Assembly (NCBI GenBank): GCA_964632845.1
Contig: CAZWDU010000025.1
Coordinates: forward strand, 1-15,874
Length of the DNA stretch: 15,874 nucleotides
Source: JAOZHU01 sp964632845
Lineage (GTDB): Archaea; Thermoproteota; Bathyarchaeia; Bathyarchaeales; Bathycorpusculaceae
Reading direction: 5' to 3'
This document shows positions 13,669 to 15,874 of this stretch, in pieces; positions within the stretch are counted from its first letter, which is position 1, and each line of letters opens with the position of its first letter. The notes beneath the pieces were generated by a model. It saw only the letters and a program-made list of their open reading frames with translations. It was not told the origin of the DNA and did no database searches. Both the position numbers and the translations under genes were made by a program.

Positions 13669-14358
13669 CTAGTAATATTTCCTCAATGGATTTTGGGAGC
13701 CTGTTGCCAGTCTCAACTGTTTCGGAACTAGTACACCTTCCCAATCAGCCTTGACGCCTATTTGTTTTGAGTGAATCAACCCCAAATCGTCTAAGTCAAG
13801 GTCGTAAATCAACGCTCGATCTTGTGGGCTCTCAATTTGGCACATCTCAGTTAAGCTCAAGTTCTCAAAAAACCTTCTGAAGGGACGAATGGAATTGCTG
13901 TGACAAGAAATCGCCACATTACCCGGGTTTCGCGTAAGCCACTCTCTGAACTGACTGAAAAACGCCATAACCCGCTTGTCAACCATTTCCAAACTCTCAC
14001 CCTCAGGCGGAGCTAAATAATAACCCCTGTGAAAACGCGCGTAAAAATCAGGGTCTTCACGCTCAATTATCCGCTTACTTCTACCCTGAAGCAACCCATA
14101 GGAACGTTCGATAAGCCTGTCATCCACGAACACTGGAATCGGCGGATGCTTTTCAAGAACAAATTTCAACGTGTGCCTAGCCCGCTTAAGATGCGAAGTA
14201 AAAGCATAATCAATTCTGCAACAGCGGAGCTGCTTCGCAATTTCCTGCGCTTGAAGAAGCCCTCTTGAAGTGATTTCTGAATCGCGCCAACCCGAGAATA
14301 TCCCGCGGCTGTTGTCCGTCGTCTCAGCATGCCTGAACACAAACAATTTACACTTCAT
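13669..14358 (-). CDS. Histidine phosphatase superfamily protein, phosphoglycerate-mutase type
   Basis: This 229-residue protein carries the branch-1 histidine phosphatase signatures. FRHAET (8-13) has the phosphorylated His10, changed from the usual RHGET. GIFSGWRDSEIT (19-30) and TSHLKRARHT (54-63, Arg59) follow, then ERSYGLLQG (84-92, acid Glu84), PPEGESL (117-123) and SCHSNSIRPF (151-160, second His153). The order and the FSGWRD and YGLLQG segments point to the cofactor-dependent phosphoglycerate mutase group rather than to SixA or cobalamin phosphatases. The substrate could be phosphoglycerate or another small phosphate ester. It is flanked by unrelated genes, so context does not narrow the role. 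No clear ribosome-binding site precedes the ATG. Confidence 0.85.
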   Translation of the reverse strand: MKCKLFVFRHAETTDNSRGIFSGWRDSEITSRGLLQAQEIAKQLRCCRIDYAFTSHLKRARHTLKFVLEKHPPIPVFVDDRLIERSYGLLQGRSKRIIEREDPDFYARFHRGYYLAPPEGESLEMVDKRVMAFFSQFREWLTRNPGNVAISCHSNSIRPFRRFFENLSLTEMCQIESPQDRALIYDLDLDDLGLIHSKQIGVKADWEGVLVPKQLRLATGSQNPLRKYY

Positions 14359-14483
14359 CCAATCTCAACCAAGCCAAAGCCAATACTGCAACACCCAAAA
14401 AGAATATTCACATAACAATATTGATGTTTCGCCAAAACACCAAACCAAAGAAAACTCCTAACATCATGTTCACTATTCACATT

Positions 14484-14493
14484 ATATATAAAA
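14484..14493 (+). promoter_or_regulatory. Strong TATA box ahead of the winged-helix gene
   Basis: TATATATAAA is the most consensus-like archaeal promoter element in the window. Transcription should begin near 14515. That leaves an unusually long leader, about 84 bases, before the TTG start of the winged-helix gene, in contrast to the short leaders elsewhere here. Confidence 0.6.
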
Positions 14494-14598
14494 GGGAGCT
14501 ATAGAAAAAATTGCACTATAGACCAGCAGTAGACGCTGCAATACTAAAGACGTAATTCTTAAATCCCACTGCTTCCCCAAGAATACAAAGGGCTACCG

Positions 14599-15069
14599 TT
14601 GAATGTAAAATTACATCCCTATGTAGTGTTTCTTCCAACCGAAGAAAAAAACAAAATCCTAAGCGCCATCTTCGGCTCAAAAGCAGCCGTAGATATCCTA
14701 AAATTCTCACTCAAACAAGGCATCTCAAAAAACCTGTACCAGCAAGATTTATGCAGAAAACTCAACTACTCAAACAAAACCATCATCCAAAACCTCAAAT
14801 CCCTAACAAACCTCGGTGCACTAAACGAAGACATGGAAAAAAACGAACGCGAAGGACGCATAATCTGGGTCAAAGCATATCAGCTCACGGACGCAGGCAA
14901 ATGGTTCGCCTTGCTGCTCGCAGAAGAAAAAGAACTCTCAGAACAAGAAAAAGCCGAAATCCTCCAAAACCTATTCCGCACATACGTAAAAATGGTCAAA
15001 AACCTATCAGAAGAACTTAACATAAACAAACAAGCATTATCAGAAATCTTCAAGCAAGAAATGAAATAA
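14599..15069 (+). CDS. Winged-helix DNA-binding transcriptional regulator
   Basis: This 156-residue protein has a winged helix at about residues 20-95: helices FGSKAAVDILKFSL and YQQDLCRKLNYSNKTIIQNL (helix-turn-helix), then LKSLTNLGALNED leading into the wing REGRIIWVKAYQLTDAG. This is the MarR/ArsR-like layout common in archaea. The C-terminal 50 residues form a charged helix, a likely dimer arm, with no ligand-binding domain or zinc site. The start is TTG with AAAGGG six bases upstream; codons further upstream contain in-frame stops. A strong TATA box and a long leader precede it. It converges with the Vps4-like gene. The target is unknown. Confidence 0.78.
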   Translation: MNVKLHPYVVFLPTEEKNKILSAIFGSKAAVDILKFSLKQGISKNLYQQDLCRKLNYSNKTIIQNLKSLTNLGALNEDMEKNEREGRIIWVKAYQLTDAGKWFALLLAEEKELSEQEKAEILQNLFRTYVKMVKNLSEELNINKQALSEIFKQEMK

Positions 15070-15094
15070 CACAAAGCGCATTGTTGGGTTGTGG

Positions 15095-15158
15095 GGTTTG
15101 GAGATTAAATTTGGGGGAGAAAGGGAGAGCGTGCAAAAAGAAGATCTTTCTCCAAACC
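15095..15158. repeat. Overlapping inverted repeats between convergent genes
   Basis: GGTTTGGAGA (15095-15104) pairs perfectly with TCTCCAAACC (15149-15158), and GGAGAAAG (15116-15123) pairs with CTTTCTCC (15146-15153). The two stems share their right arm, so only one can form at a time. They lie just after the winged-helix stop and before the stop of the AAA ATPase gene on the other strand. A bidirectional termination or message-end role is possible. Confidence 0.45.
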
Positions 15159-15205
15159 ATTCCACCCAAGCGTTTACCTAATTTCCCCCGTCCTGCCCTC
15201 CTTTC

Positions 15206-15874
15206 CTATAGAGCTTTGAAAGCCTCAAACCAGCGGTTGTACATCGACAGCATATCCAACGAAACACTCGGCTTCCGCTCCTCCAATATCTGTCGGAAAT
15301 CGGTCATCGTCAAAAACCGCGGCTTAGCCTCCTTATCCGCAGCTTTACCCGACTCAAAAAACTCACCGATAAGGCTCAACTGCGCAGCTTGACACACATC
15401 ACGAATGTCACTTCCCGAGAAACCTTCCGAAAGCCTAGCCAACTCATGCAAATCCACATCACGCGCAATCTGAAGATTACCAGTATAAAGCTTAAGCATC
15501 ATCAACCGCGTATGATGATCCGGCAAAGGAACCAAAATACGCTTCTGGAACCGCCTTATGAAAGCCCAATCCAAATCCCACGGCTTATTCGTAGCCCCAA
15601 TCACATAAACATGCAAATTCTTACCCTTATCAACAATACCATCCATTTCCTTCAAAAACTGATTACGAACACGAATTTCCCCGCCAACCTCATTCTGATG
15701 CGCACCCATCAAAGAATCCAACTCATCCACAAACACAATCGCAGGCTTACCCTCAGCCGAAGACTTCCGCGCCGAACCAAACAACTTCGCCACATTCTGC
15801 TCAGCCTCACCCAACCACTTAGACATAATCGACGCAGCATCAATCGAGTAAAAATTCGCATCAATCTCCGTAGC
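15206..15874 (-). CDS. Vps4/CdvC-like AAA ATPase, C-terminal part
   Basis: The frame stays open to the right edge, so the N-terminus (with the Walker A motif and any MIT domain) is outside the window; 222 residues are visible. They contain the pore loop KWLGEAE (19-25), Walker B IVFVDELDS (46-54), sensor-1 GATNKP (93-98), the arginine fingers in RRFQKR (107-112), and FSGSDI (152-157) of the lid. The tail KPSVSLDMLSMYNRWFEAF matches the C-terminal helix of the Vps4/CdvC group. Those ATPases pull ESCRT-III/CdvB filaments apart during archaeal cell division and membrane scission. Another meiotic-clade AAA protein remains possible because the MIT domain is not visible. Confidence 0.82.
   Translation of the reverse strand, partial: ATEIDANFYSIDAASIMSKWLGEAEQNVAKLFGSARKSSAEGKPAIVFVDELDSLMGAHQNEVGGEIRVRNQFLKEMDGIVDKGKNLHVYVIGATNKPWDLDWAFIRRFQKRILVPLPDHHTRLMMLKLYTGNLQIARDVDLHELARLSEGFSGSDIRDVCQAAQLSLIGEFFESGKAADKEAKPRFLTMTDFRQILEERKPSVSLDMLSMYNRWFEAFKAL

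Noticed and set aside
1..15874. CRISPR array, insertion sequence, tRNA or rRNA genes
   Set aside because: No regularly spaced repeats, no transposase, no terminal inverted repeats with target duplications, and no cloverleaf or rRNA signature seen on either strand by eye.

Overview
The window looks archaeal. Many genes start with TTG or GTG, promoters have A/T-rich TATA elements about 25 bases before short or absent leaders, and there is an Alba chromatin protein and a Vps4/CdvC-like AAA ATPase. Gene content resembles an uncultured Thermoproteota-type lineage such as Bathyarchaeia. That placement is inference: there is no rRNA or other decisive marker here.

Layout. (1) 1-2506, cell-surface block: the start of a membrane-anchored protein leaving the left edge, a membrane-anchored calcineurin-like phosphoesterase, an exported protein made of two tandem sulfite-oxidase-fold domains that lack the molybdenum-ligating cysteine, and a frameshifted C-terminal remnant of the same family. 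(2) 2512-8238, molybdenum-cofactor block: a MobB fused to a four-cysteine Fe-S domain, a second short MobB, a MobA with an extra 140-residue helical tail, MoeA, FdhD, and a CitG-type triphosphoribosyl-dephospho-CoA synthase homologue. MobB2-MobA form a plus-strand pair. The CitG homologue, FdhD and MoeA run in series on the minus strand. (3) 8332-11413, three diverged paralogues of one large archaeal polymerase-beta-type nucleotidyltransferase, two of them overlapping. (4) 11671-13558, small proteins: Alba with a charged tail, a CxxC-x17-CxxC zinc ribbon, a two-helix membrane peptide, an unknown 70-residue protein and a 42-residue lysine-rich protein, with a diverged 40-base repeat either side of Alba and the zinc ribbon. 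(5) 13669-15874, a phosphoglycerate-mutase-type histidine phosphatase, a winged-helix regulator behind a strong TATA box, and the C-terminal part of a Vps4/CdvC-like ATPase running off the right edge.

The molybdenum block would take molybdopterin to the inserted dinucleotide form: MoeA inserts metal, MobA adds a nucleotide, MobB assists, and FdhD sulfurates the cofactor for formate-dehydrogenase-type enzymes. No catalytic molybdoenzyme is encoded here, and this FdhD lacks the usual CxxC. The least explained part is the nucleotidyltransferase triplet beside the CitG homologue, without any citrate lyase genes. No CRISPR array, complete insertion sequence, tRNA or rRNA was seen.
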